Assembly: GCA_003255065.1 (NCBI GenBank)
Contig: QAOA01001066.1
Coordinates: forward strand, 122,900 to 186,899
DNA from: Cercis canadensis
Taxonomy: Eukaryota; Streptophyta; Magnoliopsida; Fabales; Fabaceae
Length of the DNA: 64,000 nt
Direction: 5' to 3'
The translations under genes were made by a program, and so were the position numbers. The first letter of the stretch is position 1. Every line of letters begins with the position of its first letter. Under the pieces are notes generated by a model. The model was not told the origin of the DNA, ran no database searches, and saw only the letters and a program-made list of their open reading frames with translations. Shown piece after piece: positions 11,852 to 24,149 of this stretch.

Positions 11852-14800
11852 TTATTCACTTGAATCTGTCAGATACCCTCTGACCTTCATCAAAAAGTGA
11901 TCTTTCCATTGCCCAAGGCTAGCAAATGGCAAAAGACCACATGATAATGGTAGAAACACCAGCAAAGTAGCATAAAACAAAAATCGGCGAACCCAATATG
12001 GAATGGTTATATTCCCCTTGGTTGTTTGTGGTGCATTGACTGGTCCATAGAGGACTGAAAACAGAGTTGATGTGCAGACAATTGATAAGAAATGCAACGA
12101 GCATAGAATCTCCCAGTATAAGAGCCATGAATAGCCACTCCCTCCCAATGTATCCACACATAGCTTGCCACAATAGCCACAAGCAACTCCCAATAGCAAA
12201 AGAACGAAAGTTACTGGCATTGATTGGGTCACTGTTGTTGAACGCTGGACGAGCAAATATGCAATTACAAAAATCATCAAGACACCAAATGACATTCGGC
12301 TCAGTACTTGAACTTGACACCACAGAACATTAAACCTTGAATTGAAAGAGGCCACTGACTTGGGAGTCCACCAAGAATTGAATTCCTAAGGCAAAATAAA
12401 GCATCATTAGTATTTCAAAATAAAGCATCATTGCAAATCTACCCTACTAACATCCTATATCACATTGCTCATTTGCATCTTGGATTACAGGAAGAGGCAA
12501 GATGATCAAATGAATCTTCCATCATGGCACAAATGTATACAACACAACTTAACAAGGCAAAAAACTCCAAAACGTGAAGCTGATTTTGGGTCCCAAAAAC
12601 ATTTCTGGCATATGCTTTTCCTATTAGATATTTTCTATCATGCAATTATAGGGCGCTGCTATTCAAGATTAATAGTGGAAACTGTTACTAGCTTATCTCA
12701 TATCTTAAAGGACAGCTCCCTCCATCATCAGCATTCATGAAGGAGGCTGCTAGTAATCAAATTAGAGAACTTTGTCAAACTGATATTGAGTTATAGGTGC
12801 AACTCATATAGCAGAGGAAACTTCACCAGTTCTTCTTATTGATGCCAAACCAAACCATCATGAATACTAAAATTTGGGTATGACATCAACAAGCATTGGA
12901 CCAATTGACACCAGTAAAAAGAGATGACACTTGCCTTGGCTGACGGTGTACAGGATGCAGTAGCCTCAGTAATTCGTTCATACGAATAAACATAAGCACC
13001 ATACAGGAGTAAGGATGACATAACGAGTAGACCAGCAATAAGACAGTCTATGCACTTCTTAATTAGGTCAGCATATCTATGATCTTCTAAGTGGTTCTTG
13101 AATTTCTCAGCTTTAAAAGATGCCTTTGATATTCCCATTGCCAATTTAGACCTCCCCAGATGATTTGCATCCAAGTTGAGAGCTAGTTGTGTCTCTTTCA
13201 ACTTCAATTTTTGCATTGTAAGGCTGAGTTCCAACGTCTTAAGGTCATTAGAACGACTTTGCTCCATGACTGATTTCTCAAATGCACTAATCATGGAAGT
13301 GCCAGTCACAGAACCGGATGAGATTGGAGATAAAGAAACCAAGTGGTTTGATTGGCCATGCACTGCAAGATCCCGACCAATTGACTCTGTTGGGATATTC
13401 TCCATGACCTCTTCAATACTATTTGATTGATCCTGAATTCCAGAAAGTAATTCTGCTTGTAAATGACCATCCTCTATAGCAACATCCCTTGTACAATCTC
13501 CTCTGTTAAGAGTCAATTCAGAAGTAGGATCTTCAATCTTCACATTATTAAATTTATTTCCTTCGCTGCTTGTAGATGTTTCATAAATTAATCTTAGAGT
13601 ACTCAAAGTGCTACCAAATGACTGTTCAAAGTTCCTCGTCAGACCATCTAGCCTGTCTCCAAAAACCTGTGTTCAGATAAGACTGTCAAAACAAGGGGCA
13701 TAGACTTTAACAAATGAGACTTGCTTAATGTGGACATGAACTAAGGGAGAAACTTCATAAAACCACAATCAAGGGATGAATTAGCAGTCAATATCAGGCT
13801 TACATTAGTAAGAGATTCTCTGACAGCTGATGTGCACATCTGCAAAGTAAACAAATGATAATTAAAGCCCAAACCAAAATCCAATAATTAGAAAGTATTG
13901 AGGAGGCATATAAAGGTTAATGACGCTTCCCTGCCAATGTGCTAATTAACTTATCCATCCACGCAATAATTGAATATAATGCTCATTTATGTTATCAACT
14001 AGGCACTTCTAATGATACATCATATTTTATATTATTTTCTCAACTATCACAATGTATGATATAATAGAGTCCTCAGATGAAGATGTGTTAAAAATTGGCA
14101 AGAATAGTACCGATGAGAGATGATCAACAGACATCCTTTCAGCTACTGCATCCCTTCTATACAACACCTAAAAAACAAAAAAGACCACCATGCACAATTT
14201 CAATCAATAATTGTAAAACATATAATTGTTTTCAAAAATGATTATTTTAGGTGTCCTCTCTCCGTAAAGTAAGTATAAAAGACTTTGTATAAGATAGATC
14301 TCATTGGTATAGGAGGACAAACGGGCCCTTGGAAGAGAGGGAGAGGGGGAACTGAAGCAAGCAGCTAATGGTTTCTTGAAGTGTTAAGAGTTAAAAGTAT
14401 CTAAAGAAATGAAAGTTCTACTGCTGTACCAAGGAAGGTTAACTTAATCTGTTATTTGAGGAAAATAAAAGGCTACACTGCTGGGTTGGGCAGAGGAATG
14501 CATTGGAGAGGAGTGTAATTTTCTCATGAGGTCTTGCGTTTCCATCACTGGCTAAACCTGGAAGGTATAAATAAACTTCCATGTGTAATTTACTCAAAGG
14601 CAATGCAGTATAAATAAACTTCCGAGTGCGCGCAAAGAGGGTAAAAGTTTCTTTACTGACTTCAAAAATCAACTTGCTGAAAAGACACCCCAGTGACTGA
14701 AGGGGCAAAACTTCAATTTGGACGTCTGAACTTCAAATGCTATATAACGCTGATGAGGCTTATAGAAGGTGGAAGGAGTACCCCTGTCGGGTTAAACTAA

Positions 14801-15449
14801 GCAAATGTCAACATTAAGAGTAACGATAATAATGAACTGAAATTGGGAGCTATTATAACTCTTATAGCCCTCAAATGGAGCCACAAAGATCAGCTTTAAC
14901 GGCATTATTTGAATAAAAATGAACATCTTTCCAGAGCCCTTATCTTCAAGATAAAAACATTTTCGGTAGACCATTAAAAAAATGAGCCAAACTACCAACA
15001 CTGACCTAAATACAAAATAAAGGAGGGGGAAAAAAAAATCGCACCTGAGCTATAACAGCGGCAAACGACATTCCAAGAGGAAGCCCAATCGCGGCTACAT
15101 CACCCCCATTGCGGCGAACCAGGAACCTAGGGTTTCGGCGTTTGCACCCTACCCCGATACCCCTGTGTAATGAACCCACAGAAGAAGAAGGAGATGATGA
15201 TGAGGATGGCATTTCAGAAACATCTAAGGCTACCCTCTTCTTTATTTTCGTTTTTTTCTTGCATTTCTTGATAGGTTTTACGCCATTATCGGTCGGTATT
15301 GAGCTTGAAGGATGACTCTCGACCTTGGAATGCGAGCAATTGTTATTGGAATCTACGATGGCGGTGGCCTTGTCCTCGCTGTTCTCGGTCTCATTACTCG
15401 GAAGGCAACCATTGCAGTGAAAGGGTCGAATAGAGGAAGGGGCATCCAT
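11852..15449 (-). CDS. CPR5: CPR5-like nuclear-envelope membrane protein
   Basis: Five coding exons on the minus strand: 15449-15045, 14167-14111, 13839-13804, 13666-12935 and 12385-11852. They give 587 residues, against 564 as I recall for Arabidopsis CPR5. The N-terminal half is Ser/Lys-rich with a basic patch (KKCKKKTKIKKR), followed by the conserved GLPLGMSFAA. The middle contains RSNDLKTLELSL and KASFKAEKFK, a likely coiled coil. There are five predicted membrane segments: one near residue 375-400 and four in the last exon, around SFGVLMIFVIAYLL, KLCVDTLGG, YWEILCSLHFL and FLFYATLLVFLPL. CPR5 is known as a transmembrane nucleoporin that restrains effector-triggered immunity and cell death and affects ethylene response, trichomes and senescence. 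The intron between exons 4 and 5 appears to use a GC donor (AAG|GCAAGT at 12934-12933). Confidence 0.9.
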
Positions 15450-16210
15450 GAAATAACGATGACTGGGACCGAGAAGGTGCCAAAATTCAAACGTCCAACG
15501 TTACAGAAAACGGATAGGGAGACAAAAAGAGAAAATGGGTTCCAAGCAAGGAACAAAATTTCGTGTAGTTTCGAAGGAAACGCATGAAATTTTTCGGTTT
15601 CGTCCGTTAACGACACGAAACATGGTTCCAATTCCGAAAATCAACCCTTTCCATCGAAATAGAGGAGATTCGATGCATTTCGGAGGAAATGAAGAAACTT
15701 CACTCCGCGTCGGAACGAATCAGGAATCAAGGGATAGAGGGAGGGAGGGAGGAGAGAGAGATAGATTGCAGAGGGAGAAAGAGACAGAGATAGCAGCAGA
15801 AGAGACAGGAGGAGATCGCAGGGAAGAGAGAGAAAAATATTACAGGGTAAAAGAGTGAAACAGATTACAGGGGGGGAGAGATAAAAATACTACAAGGGAA
15901 AAGAGTGAAACATTCACAGAAAAAAAGTAGCAGAGGGAAGAGAGACAGTTGAGGGGTCACCCAATCCAATTCTCAATTCTTTAAGCTCTGCGGTTTTGTT
16001 ATTATATGTACATGCTCTTTCCTCTTGAAACTGTTAACTCTGAGGCGCTGCAAACCCCAAAGCTCCAAACCGAGGTATTGATGCTCTGTTTCAGGTGCTA
16101 GAAAACGTTTTTGGCTTCTGGGTTTTCAGAAATATCCAACATAGGTCGGAAGGGAAAGAAACTTCGCAGAGGAAGAGACGGTCGCTTTTTCAGCCAAAAC
16201 GAATTTAAAA
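15450..16210 (-). promoter_or_regulatory. CPR5 5' leader and promoter with polypyrimidine tract
   Basis: Immediately upstream of the CPR5 start, positions 15725-15955 are strongly purine-rich on the plus strand (GGGAGGGAGGGAGGAGAGAG-like). The minus-strand leader is therefore a long CT-rich tract. Such tracts are common in plant 5' leaders. Transcription start and leader introns cannot be fixed from sequence. Confidence 0.45.
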
Positions 16211-16269
16211 CTTAAAGTATAATATGTATTATTTGAGATTTAATATATAATATGTATTTTGTATTAAAT

Positions 16270-16470
16270 TTATGAAAATTTTATAATATTATATAAACAT
16301 ATCATATTACATTAATGTAATAAATATATATATTTTTTTATATTTTATTAAATATAAAATTTAATTTATTTAATTTTTTAAATAAATTTAAAAATAATTA
16401 ATTTGTACATATATATTATTTATTTATTAGTTATTTTTATATAATATAAATACTAAAAAATATGAGAAAC
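16270..16470 (+). mobile_element. AT-rich MITE family, copy 2 (diverged)
   Basis: Diverged copy of the 3228-3437 family. It is recognised by the shared order of TTTTATATTTTATTA, AATTTAATTTATTTAATTTTTTAAA, AATTAATTTGTACATAT, the ATAAATACTAAAAA tail and a terminal GAGAAAC. Many terminal inverted-repeat positions are lost. Confidence 0.5.
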
Positions 16471-17158
16471 ATATATGTTAAATGTTATTAAAATTTATGT
16501 TAGATCTTTTAAAATTGAAAACAAAAATATAAAATTATTCAAAACAGTTTTTTTTAAAAAAATTATTTTCACAAATTTTTTAAAATGTTTCTAAAATATT
16601 TTCATTTTTAAAGTCACAGAAACATAAATTTTGTTCCTTAGTTCCATGTATTATGTATATCCCTCGTACTTGCAGCTTACCATCCCAATTGGTTCGGGAA
16701 TCCAATTGCTTCACTTAATATACCACTTTCTTAGGACTTGACGAGAAAGCCCCCACAAAATTTCTCCAGTCTTTACTCTAAATAGTTAACCAGTTAACCT
16801 GATGCGTTTATCAACAATAAAAAGAAATTATTGTTTGCTTTCTAAAACTTGAAAAGAAAAATAGTTTTAAAATTATTGAAAATTTATTTATATAAAATTA
16901 AATAATATTTTTCCCTTCTTTTTGAAATTAAAAAATAATTTTCTAAAAAATACATATTATTATTATTTGGAGGTATGTGCGTGAATATTTTAAGTGGAGT
17001 AATGATATTGATACTCTTACTATTGCATGTGTTACTTTTGAAAATATGTGTCACTTTTTCATATTACAATTATTTTAGGTGTTTACATACATTAATTAAT
17101 TGTGATAAGACATGTAATAGAATTATGGAAATAAAATTACTCTAGAGACTGGTTTTAA

Positions 17159-17697
17159 GGCACTTTAACCTAAATATTATATTTTTATAATTTTTTTACA
17201 TATTTATCATATTTTTAAATTTATTTATTTTAATATTATATTTTTAAAAAAATCAAAACTAAAATAAATAAATAAATAAAAATTTTAAAGTAATAAATCT
17301 TACCAAATACGTTGTGGGCCAGTCGATGTGTCCCTACTTCAAATAAGTCAAAGTACTTTGAAAAAAGAAAAAGAAAAAGGGCGAAAAGAGAAAAAGAAAA
17401 GGGGCATGGGTGGGTTGTGTTGTCTTTTGTTTTTGTTGATGGATGGTGACATGACATCGTGAAGGCACGAACAATTTGAATTCTGAATTACGAAATTAGG
17501 ACACGCCATGTAGGTTGTGGCATATTCAGTGGAGCCACACTGGTTGGCCTATAGCATATTCGATGAGGCTCATTATTTTAAATTTTTTTTTTTAGTTTTT
17601 AATTTTTTTAAAAGTATAATATTAAAGTAAATAAATTTAAAAGTATGATAAATATGTAAAAAAGTTATAAAAATATAATATTTAAGTCAAAGTACCA
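17159..17697. mobile_element. Non-autonomous long-TIR element A (Mutator-like)
   Basis: About 540 bp with inverted ends of roughly 130 bp. The left end starts GGCACTTTAACCTAAATATT and the right end, reversed, reads GGTACTTTGACTTAAATATT. The flanks are TGGTTTTAA (17150-17158) and TAGTTTTAA (17698-17706), a probable 9-bp target duplication with one mismatch, which fits the Mutator superfamily. The GC-richer centre resembles that of 56770-57323, including GTGGGCCAGTCGATGTGTCC. There is no transposase. Confidence 0.65.
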
Positions 17698-17885
17698 TAG
17701 TTTTAAGCATTATTTCTCAAAAATAAAAATTACTAAAGTTGAGTGCTTAACTTTTTGGTAGAAAAATGAGTGCTTAGTTGCTTTTGAATATGTCCATGAA
17801 ACTCATAAATTCATAATTGATGATAAAGTAGATAATTATAAATTCTAGGATGATAAAATAATGACTAGATGGGTATCATTTGTTA

Positions 17886-18100
17886 GGAGGTTTCTTACAT
17901 ATTTTTTGTATTTATGTAATATATTATATTATATAAGAATAATCAATATGTGAATAATATGTGTACAAGTCAATTATTTTTAAGTTTATTTGAGAAAATA
18001 AAATAAATTATATTTATATCAAATAAAATATAAAAATTATGTATTTTTATCACGTTAGTGTAATATGACATACTTATATAGTATATTAGAATTCTATATT
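17886..18100 (-). mobile_element. AT-rich MITE family, copy 3 (inverted)
   Basis: Inverted copy of the 3228-3437 family. It begins with AGGTTTCTTACATATTTTT, the complement of the family's 3' end, and finishes with TAGAATTCTAT, the complement of the family's 5' end. Confidence 0.55.
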
Positions 18101-18865
18101 TGTTAATATAAGACTCTACTATTTTTATATTTTTTTTTTTGGTAACAAGACTCTACTAATTTAACTTCACTTGATATGGGTATTTGGCGGATAACGATAT
18201 AAATTTTTTAAAAAAACGAAGATGATGATGTGATTAACGACGCGACAAAGGTTGAAAATTGAAACGGTTGTGAGTTTAAACATAGAGCCCTAATATTTAA
18301 AATGAAAACTTGTAACGAAATTGTCCTAGGAATATATTGACTTTGGTTATCTAATATGAGGATCGTAGTTTGAATAAATGGTACAAGGTACATAATAACA
18401 TAATACACATATATACATACGACAATTCATGTGTAAATTCGTGATGTTCATCATTTCTCTTAAACATAATTGAATTGAGTCATTGAAGAAAGTTCTTTTA
18501 AGAATGTTGAAATCACATTATGGAGTTTCTTCAAGAGATATTATTTTGAGAGCATAGCTTAATTATATATTAACTTCAATAGTAGTATTGGTCCAATATT
18601 TTAGCTTCACTTTGTTTTCTTCCATGCTTGATTGGGGCTAAGGGAAAAGAATAAGAGTGAAGCAAATTTAATTTATGAGAAAATAGAATTGAAATTACAA
18701 ACAAATAATACAAAGTTATTCCTAGGATCATAGTTATGGTTCTTTTGGACCTTTTGGGAAAGGACAATTTCACAACACCATACCTAAAGTAAAAATGCCC
18801 CCAAGCGAAATGAAAAGATACAGACGAAGAAGAGAGAAAGGTAAGCCCAGCTCTTATTTTTTTTT

Positions 18866-19386
18866 AGTTAAATAGTTTTTTTGTTATTGAATTATTTTTT
18901 AAATGTTACTTTAATTATTAATTTATTTTTATGTTATTTTAATCTTTAAATAATTACTTTGCTTACTAAATCAGTCATTTAAATGATTATTTTTTGGTGT
19001 TACAGAATACTGATTTAGCGAACAATATAATTATTTTAGAATTAAAATAATATTAAAAATAAATCAAAAATTAAAGTAACATTTAAAAAAGAGTAAATCT
19101 ATATTTGTGTCATTGAAAGATTTAATATTTAACAAAATAGTTATTGAAAGAACACTAACTACAAAATAGTAATCAAAAAATTGATATGTGTAACAAAATA
19201 GTCCTTGAAAGAATCAAAATTTAACAAATATTGGACTATTTTGTTATGCATGTCAGTTCTTTCGATAACTATTTTATAGTTAGAGTTCTTTCAATATCTA
19301 TTTTGTTAAATATTGAATCTTTTAAGAACGCAAATGTATGTTTACTCTTTAAAAAATGATTCAACGACAAAAATATATTTTACTTT
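18866..19386. mobile_element. Foldback element interrupted by a second MITE
   Basis: The left arm (about 18866-18985) and right arm (19000-19090 continuing at 19357-19386) are inverted copies. For example TTAAATGTTACTTTAATTAT on the left faces AAATTAAAGTAACATTTAAA on the right. The centre holds ACTAAATCAGT and ACTGATTTAG. The right arm is split by the element at 19091-19347, so the outer element is the older one. No coding capacity. Confidence 0.65.
19091..19347. mobile_element. MITE with perfect 9-bp target duplication (inner element)
   Basis: A 257-bp element that is largely self-complementary. The left terminus is GAGTAAATCTATATTTGTG and the right terminus, reversed, is GAGTAAACATACATTTGCG. 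It is flanked by identical TTTAAAAAA at 19082-19090 and 19348-19356. A perfect 9-bp duplication points to a Mutator-type MITE and defines the ends exactly. It sits inside the right arm of the 18866-19386 foldback. Confidence 0.82.
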
Positions 19387-19470
19387 ATTCTTTTTGTTTG
19401 CTAATCATACATTGTAATAATATTATAATTTTTGGTGTAAATTGTGTGTGACGACTACAGAAGAGAATCT

Positions 19471-20127
19471 CTACCATTCAACCCTGTAACGTAGGTTGGT
19501 GGGCGTCACCCTATTCCCGTTTGCATCATCTCCGTGGACCACATTCTGAGCAATACCCCTGTTGATGGAGTTCTCTCTGTAACCAGTGATCCCTCCAATC
19601 TCTGTGAAGCTTTTTGGATTTAGCTGTGACCCAACGCCAACAGAGTAGAAACCTCCATTGAAATTGGGTATTAAATCTGCCTTGGTTGACACAGAATTAT
19701 TTATTTCAACGATCCCATCATTGGCAAATTCTGTGGGATAGTGATCTTCTTGTCTAGCCATGGAACCCTTTTCTCCCTCTGTTTCTCTGTAGTTGTTGAG
19801 GTAGACCTTCAAAGGTCCAACATAGTTCTCAAACCCCAACGTTGTCATAGCCCAGAGAAGGTCATCCCCGTTGATCGTCTTCCTCTTCTCTCTTTGGCAC
19901 TTGTCAGATGCTTCACCAGTAATGAAGCTTATGAACTCAGAAACACACTCTTGGACAGTTTCCTTGGCTTCCTTTGAGATTTTGGCATTGGCTGGGAGTG
20001 CCCTTTTCATGATACGGCTCACGTTGGCTATTGGAAGGAACCGGTCTTGATCTTTCGAACCACTGTCTGATATGTTCCCACATGCTGGGCTTCCAACGGG
20101 ACTTGTTTGGTTTCTCTTCCCAGTCAT
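19471..20127 (-). CDS. NF-YB (HAP3) transcription factor subunit
   Basis: Single-exon gene of 218 residues. The histone-fold core spans about residues 28-118 ([59 protein letters not shown]). NF-YB pairs with NF-YC in the cytosol, enters the nucleus and joins NF-YA or other partners on CCAAT elements. The LEC1-type Asp after KIS is Lys here, so it is of the non-LEC1 class. At the core's end the sequence reads [13 protein letters not shown], where most family members I recall have GFEDYVEPLKVYL, and the tail is Asn/Gly-rich with no known domain. It starts at the ATG at 20127. A TATA-like box lies about 175 bases upstream. It is flanked by transposon-rich DNA on both sides. The subfamily is uncertain. 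Confidence 0.93.
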   Translation of the reverse strand: MTGKRNQTSPVGSPACGNISDSGSKDQDRFLPIANVSRIMKRALPANAKISKEAKETVQECVSEFISFITGEASDKCQREKRKTINGDDLLWAMTTLGFENYVGPLKVYLNNYRETEGEKGSMARQEDHYPTEFANDGIVEINNSVSTKADLIPNFNGGFYSVGVGSQLNPKSFTEIGGITGYRENSINRGIAQNVVHGDDANGNRVTPTNLRYRVEW

Positions 20128-20300
20128 GTTTGGCGAAAACAGAGGACCTGCTAGCTCAAGCCAAAGAAAGATTTTCCCTCCTTTTCCCCCCCTCTCTCTC
20201 TCTCTGTGTTTGTAGGGTAGGTGTACCTGAGGGAGATATAAAATGAGAAATCGTAAAAGAAAGCAAAGCGTGTTGTGCTCAGAACGAACTCAAAGGATGC

Positions 20301-20310
20301 CCTTTATATC
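20301..20310 (-). promoter_or_regulatory. Putative TATA box of NF-YB
   Basis: On the minus strand this reads GATATAAAGG, a good plant TATA box. It lies about 175 bases upstream of the ATG at 20127. The intervening leader has a GA/CT-rich run (20193-20211). This is an inference from motif and spacing only. Confidence 0.5.
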
Positions 20311-21270
20311 GTGGAATCCTCTGGCTTTAAAATAAACCTATGAAATTAACCGAAAAATGTAATGATGACGTTCATCTCATTCCCGTGGAGCTTTTCAATT
20401 TTCTACGAAGACCGTGGACGAGTTGAAAAATTAAGGCATATAAACTATTAGTAATGCCATTTATATATCAACCCTACTTCAAGACCTCTAATATCTATCT
20501 ATTATTAAAACATGACCAAATAGAAAGGGTCAGTGGCGGCAATGTCCATCAAATAATTATCATTGCAGAAGCTTATGGCAAATTTGTCAAGTGAGAAATA
20601 AATATACTTTTTTGCTACCACTGGCAGAAAATATCTTTTCCTTCTTTTTCTTCAAGTATTCAATGAATTTGAACCACAAATAAAATATAGTTTAGATAAA
20701 GTATTGGGGGCCAAAAGAGGTTGGAACTTATTCATGCCATGATGATTCACGGCATTAATTTCTTTTTCCATTCTTTTTCTTCACATTCCCTGTCTTTCTG
20801 TGTTGCCAAACTACTAGTATTTTAGCACAGGTCTCCTGGGACCATCTCTACTGGGACAAAGAGAAATACTTTCCACATGGACTTCAAAACTACATGAAAC
20901 TGAAAAATTGGTTCAAATTTACAAGCTGTATCATGAGAGAATGATTATGGAAAATGCTTTGCTACAAGACAAGGCACTTTTGTTCATTGACGTTGGCTTT
21001 TCATCGGTTTAGCATTCTTAACCACGCCATATAACGTGAATTATACGTACCAATGCATATGATATTTTTGTACGGCTGAAAAAGGGGTACAAAAAGATGA
21101 GGCACTAGCATATATGCTTTTCATTTGCTCTACTTTTTCTTTTACTTTGTCTCTATGAGATTCTCTGATCACATTCACATTGCAAGAGAGTATCATCTCA
21201 AGGCATCTCGATCTTCAGTCCCAGTTTTCTACTTTTTTACCTCACTACTTCTTGGATCAGTGCAACTAAA

Positions 21271-21748
21271 GCTTTGTTTGGGAGTTTAACAGAGAGTTTG
21301 AAGTGAGGGGAGAGGAAAGAAAAGGAAAAAAAAGAGAGGGAAGGGAAGGGAAGGGAAGGGAAAGGGAGGAGTTTTTTTCTTCTTTGTTTGAAAATTAAAA
21401 TGAACAAAATGAGTTAAAAGGAAAGGAAATAAATAAAAATTTATAATTTAATAAATTTATAATTTATTTATATAGTAAATATATTAAATATAAAATTTAA
21501 TAATGTTATCTAAATAGTGTTTGAAAAATAATTTGAAGAAATAAATAGAGGTATAATAATAATTTTTTTTTTTTTTCAAATCCTCCAAATTGAGAGAACA
21601 CAAAAGTGAGATAAAAAATGAATGCAAGAGTTTGAAATTACTTATTAATTTTATTTTTTTTAATCTTAAACTTTCAAATAAAGAGATAGATATATTTACT
21701 CATTTCTTTTCCTCTATTTTTCTCTCAATTTTAACTCTCAAACAAATC
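21271..21748. mobile_element. Probable MITE, about 480 bp
   Basis: The ends are inverted repeats: GCTTTGTTTGGGAGTTTAAC on the left and, reversed, GATTTGTTTGAGAGTTAAAA on the right. The inside is AT-rich with a purine-rich left part that includes GGGAA repeats. The target duplication is not clear (CAACTAAA against GACTAACG), so the superfamily is not assigned. Confidence 0.5.
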
Positions 21749-22119
21749 GACTAACGTTAAGCTAAATTAAATTTAAGCAAAAAAAAGATATAACCAAAAA
21801 AGAGGACATTTTCACTTTTGCATTTTCTCTGATCGAATATGTCTCAATCTGGCTTGGTTCTTAATTTGATGATGATTTGAATCAGTTCCAACCTGTAAAG
21901 TCTCACATTCACTAGTAGGATACTATAGAAAAATATCAGAAGAAACCCACAGGTAGAAGCTATCGAACAGGTTATTGACACATGGAACCTTTTGAAGCTA
22001 CAACTGCCATGCATTACCACGAATGAAAAAAAAAAAAGGATTGAACCGGCTCTTACGTACTCTCTTAGTTATATGTTAAATAATGCTAAGTGTTGCGAAA
22101 TCCAAATAAATATTTTAAC

Positions 22120-22320
22120 TGATATTTTATAATATTATATGTATATGTCATATTATATTGACATGATAAATATATATAATTTTTATATTTTATTTGATAT
22201 AAAATTAACTTATTTTATTTTTTTAAATAAATTTAAAAATAATTAATTTATATACATATAATTTACACATTAATTATATTTATATAATATAATATATAAT
22301 AAAATATTTAAAAAACCTCC
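22120..22320 (+). mobile_element. AT-rich MITE family, copy 4 (diverged)
   Basis: Diverged member of the 3228-3437 family, with GTCATATTATATTGACATG near the left and the conserved AAAAAACCTC end on the right. Confidence 0.5.
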
Positions 22321-22849
22321 ACATTTTAATTTGGATGAATTTCCCACAAATCATTGACATGGAAAATGATTAAGTAAGTTGTGAATTCATAAATAATTGG
22401 CTTGACAGAGTTGGAAGGTTTTCGTCAAACCCAGAATCAGAGCAACTTTAAACCTGGCGTAATATTCTTTCGAAGGAGACGTGATAATGAAAAAGAATAG
22501 ATTTCTCAATATCTCGTTTGTGAAAGCCACAAGTCTAAGTTAATAATCAATCACCTTAAACAGTTGCGTTTTCTCATCTATCCCTTGGCATTCAATTCGT
22601 GTTAGGCTCTGTTTTTAATGTTTCCCATCAGTGTGAGTGTGATTAGTGTAGCCAAGCCAACATCCATGCTTGGTAGTGTTCGACATAAATGTTATCTTCT
22701 TAATAGCTGCCTAGCTGGCCATTTTCTGCCACGTGAAAATTTGGTCGGACTTCAAGTGAAAAAAAAGGGTTGGCATTGCCACTGACTTTTCATGCACCTT
22801 TTCTCGTTTCTGTGGAGTTTATTTTTGCCAAAAAAATTTAAGGAATTGT

Positions 22850-23060
22850 TATTTTTATATTTTATTTTATTAATGTCACACTTTATTTAATATTTAAATA
22901 TAATATAGATTATATTATTTTTAATTAATATATATTTTTTTAAAATTTGACTAACTTTTTTTTATATTAAATGAGAGTTTTTTTATATTAAATAAATATA
23001 AATTAATTTATATTATATTTAGATATTAAACAAGATGTGACATTAACAAAATTAAGTAGG
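22850..23060. mobile_element. Inverted-repeat AT-rich element
   Basis: The left part, ATTAATGTCACACTT at about 22869, mirrors AAGATGTGACATTAAC at 23032-23047, and the sequence just inside both arms also pairs. The block is AT-rich with no coding capacity, which is typical of a MITE. The exact ends are uncertain. Confidence 0.5.
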
Positions 23061-24149
23061 AAAGTAATAAACTCTACAAAATTAACTATTAGTTTCTATT
23101 GGTAATTTTGTTTCCTAGCTGTGCCTCTGTTTCGATTCGTGCGACCAAGAACAAGTGAAATTGTCTATGTAGTGCTCTTCATGACGATAATCTTCCAGCT
23201 AATACAATGATTATTTTAGCACAATTAGGCAAGTTCTTGCATATGGGTAGGTCAAAATGAAAAATCCAAAATCCAAAATATTTGCCTAATTTTAGATGCA
23301 AACTTTATTTGTTTAACATGTTCTTGTCCATAAACTAATATTTGAACTAACAAGATGTTGACTCAATAGAAATAGATTGAGCTTTAAGGTGTTATAGGCT
23401 AAATATTTTATGTTTGAATCATTGAAGTCGCACTTATTGAGAGAGATTTATTAGTTACTGCTCTCGTTTCGAACAATGATTAGTCTCATATCCAAAGAGT
23501 GTGAAGATATCTTAAATGTAAAAAATAAAATAAAATAATATTCGTAGCAAGTTTGGTTAACCGGGTGCATCATAAGCCTAAGTTTTTTAATGTTCTAAGA
23601 TTTGAAAGATTAATTTGCATTTGTTGACAATAACTTAATTGGTGAAGGTAAGATTACATCATGCTTGGTTATGAATAGTCATCGCTTGTGCTTATGTTGG
23701 TAGCTTGAGGATTATTGACAACTGCATAAAACAATTTGAAGAAATTGAAACTATTATATGTTTTGAATTTAAATTTATTTATTTAATATTTGCAAATCTG
23801 ATTGTCAACTTGCCGGCTAACAGAGATTTCAGGAAAGTCAGACAAGATCCAATCAGAAAGACGGTGCATGGAGAAGAAAGGTTGTAAACAATTATGTGCT
23901 CAAAAACGCAGCAGGCCATCTTTAATAGAGAGAGGATTCTCATCGAATTAAAAAAACTAATTTATTTTTTCATATTCTCTATTATTGCACAGATATATAT
24001 ATTTTTCTCTTGATAGTTGGTGCCAGAAGATACGATCAGCGTGAGAGTCTTTTCTTAAAGACGATAATCACACACAAAATACAGTAACTACATACTAAAA
24101 ATAATAATTATATAATTTAAAGAATAATTTAATCATTTCATTTTACTAT

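Larger units (their letters stand above)
20320..24149. other. Transposon-rich intergenic spacer
   Basis: AT-rich DNA without a supportable gene. It contains a MITE-like element (21271-21748), a diverged MITE copy (22120-22320), another inverted-repeat element (about 22850-23060), a GGGAA microsatellite (21338-21362) and unstructured sequence. Short open frames, such as one at 23705-23887, show no family features. Confidence 0.6.

Noticed and set aside
15006-15858. Several overlapping frames on both strands at the CPR5 5' end
   Set aside because: Only the minus-strand frame starting at 15449 gives conserved CPR5 text (LGMSFAA). The others are its shadows or purine-tract artefacts.
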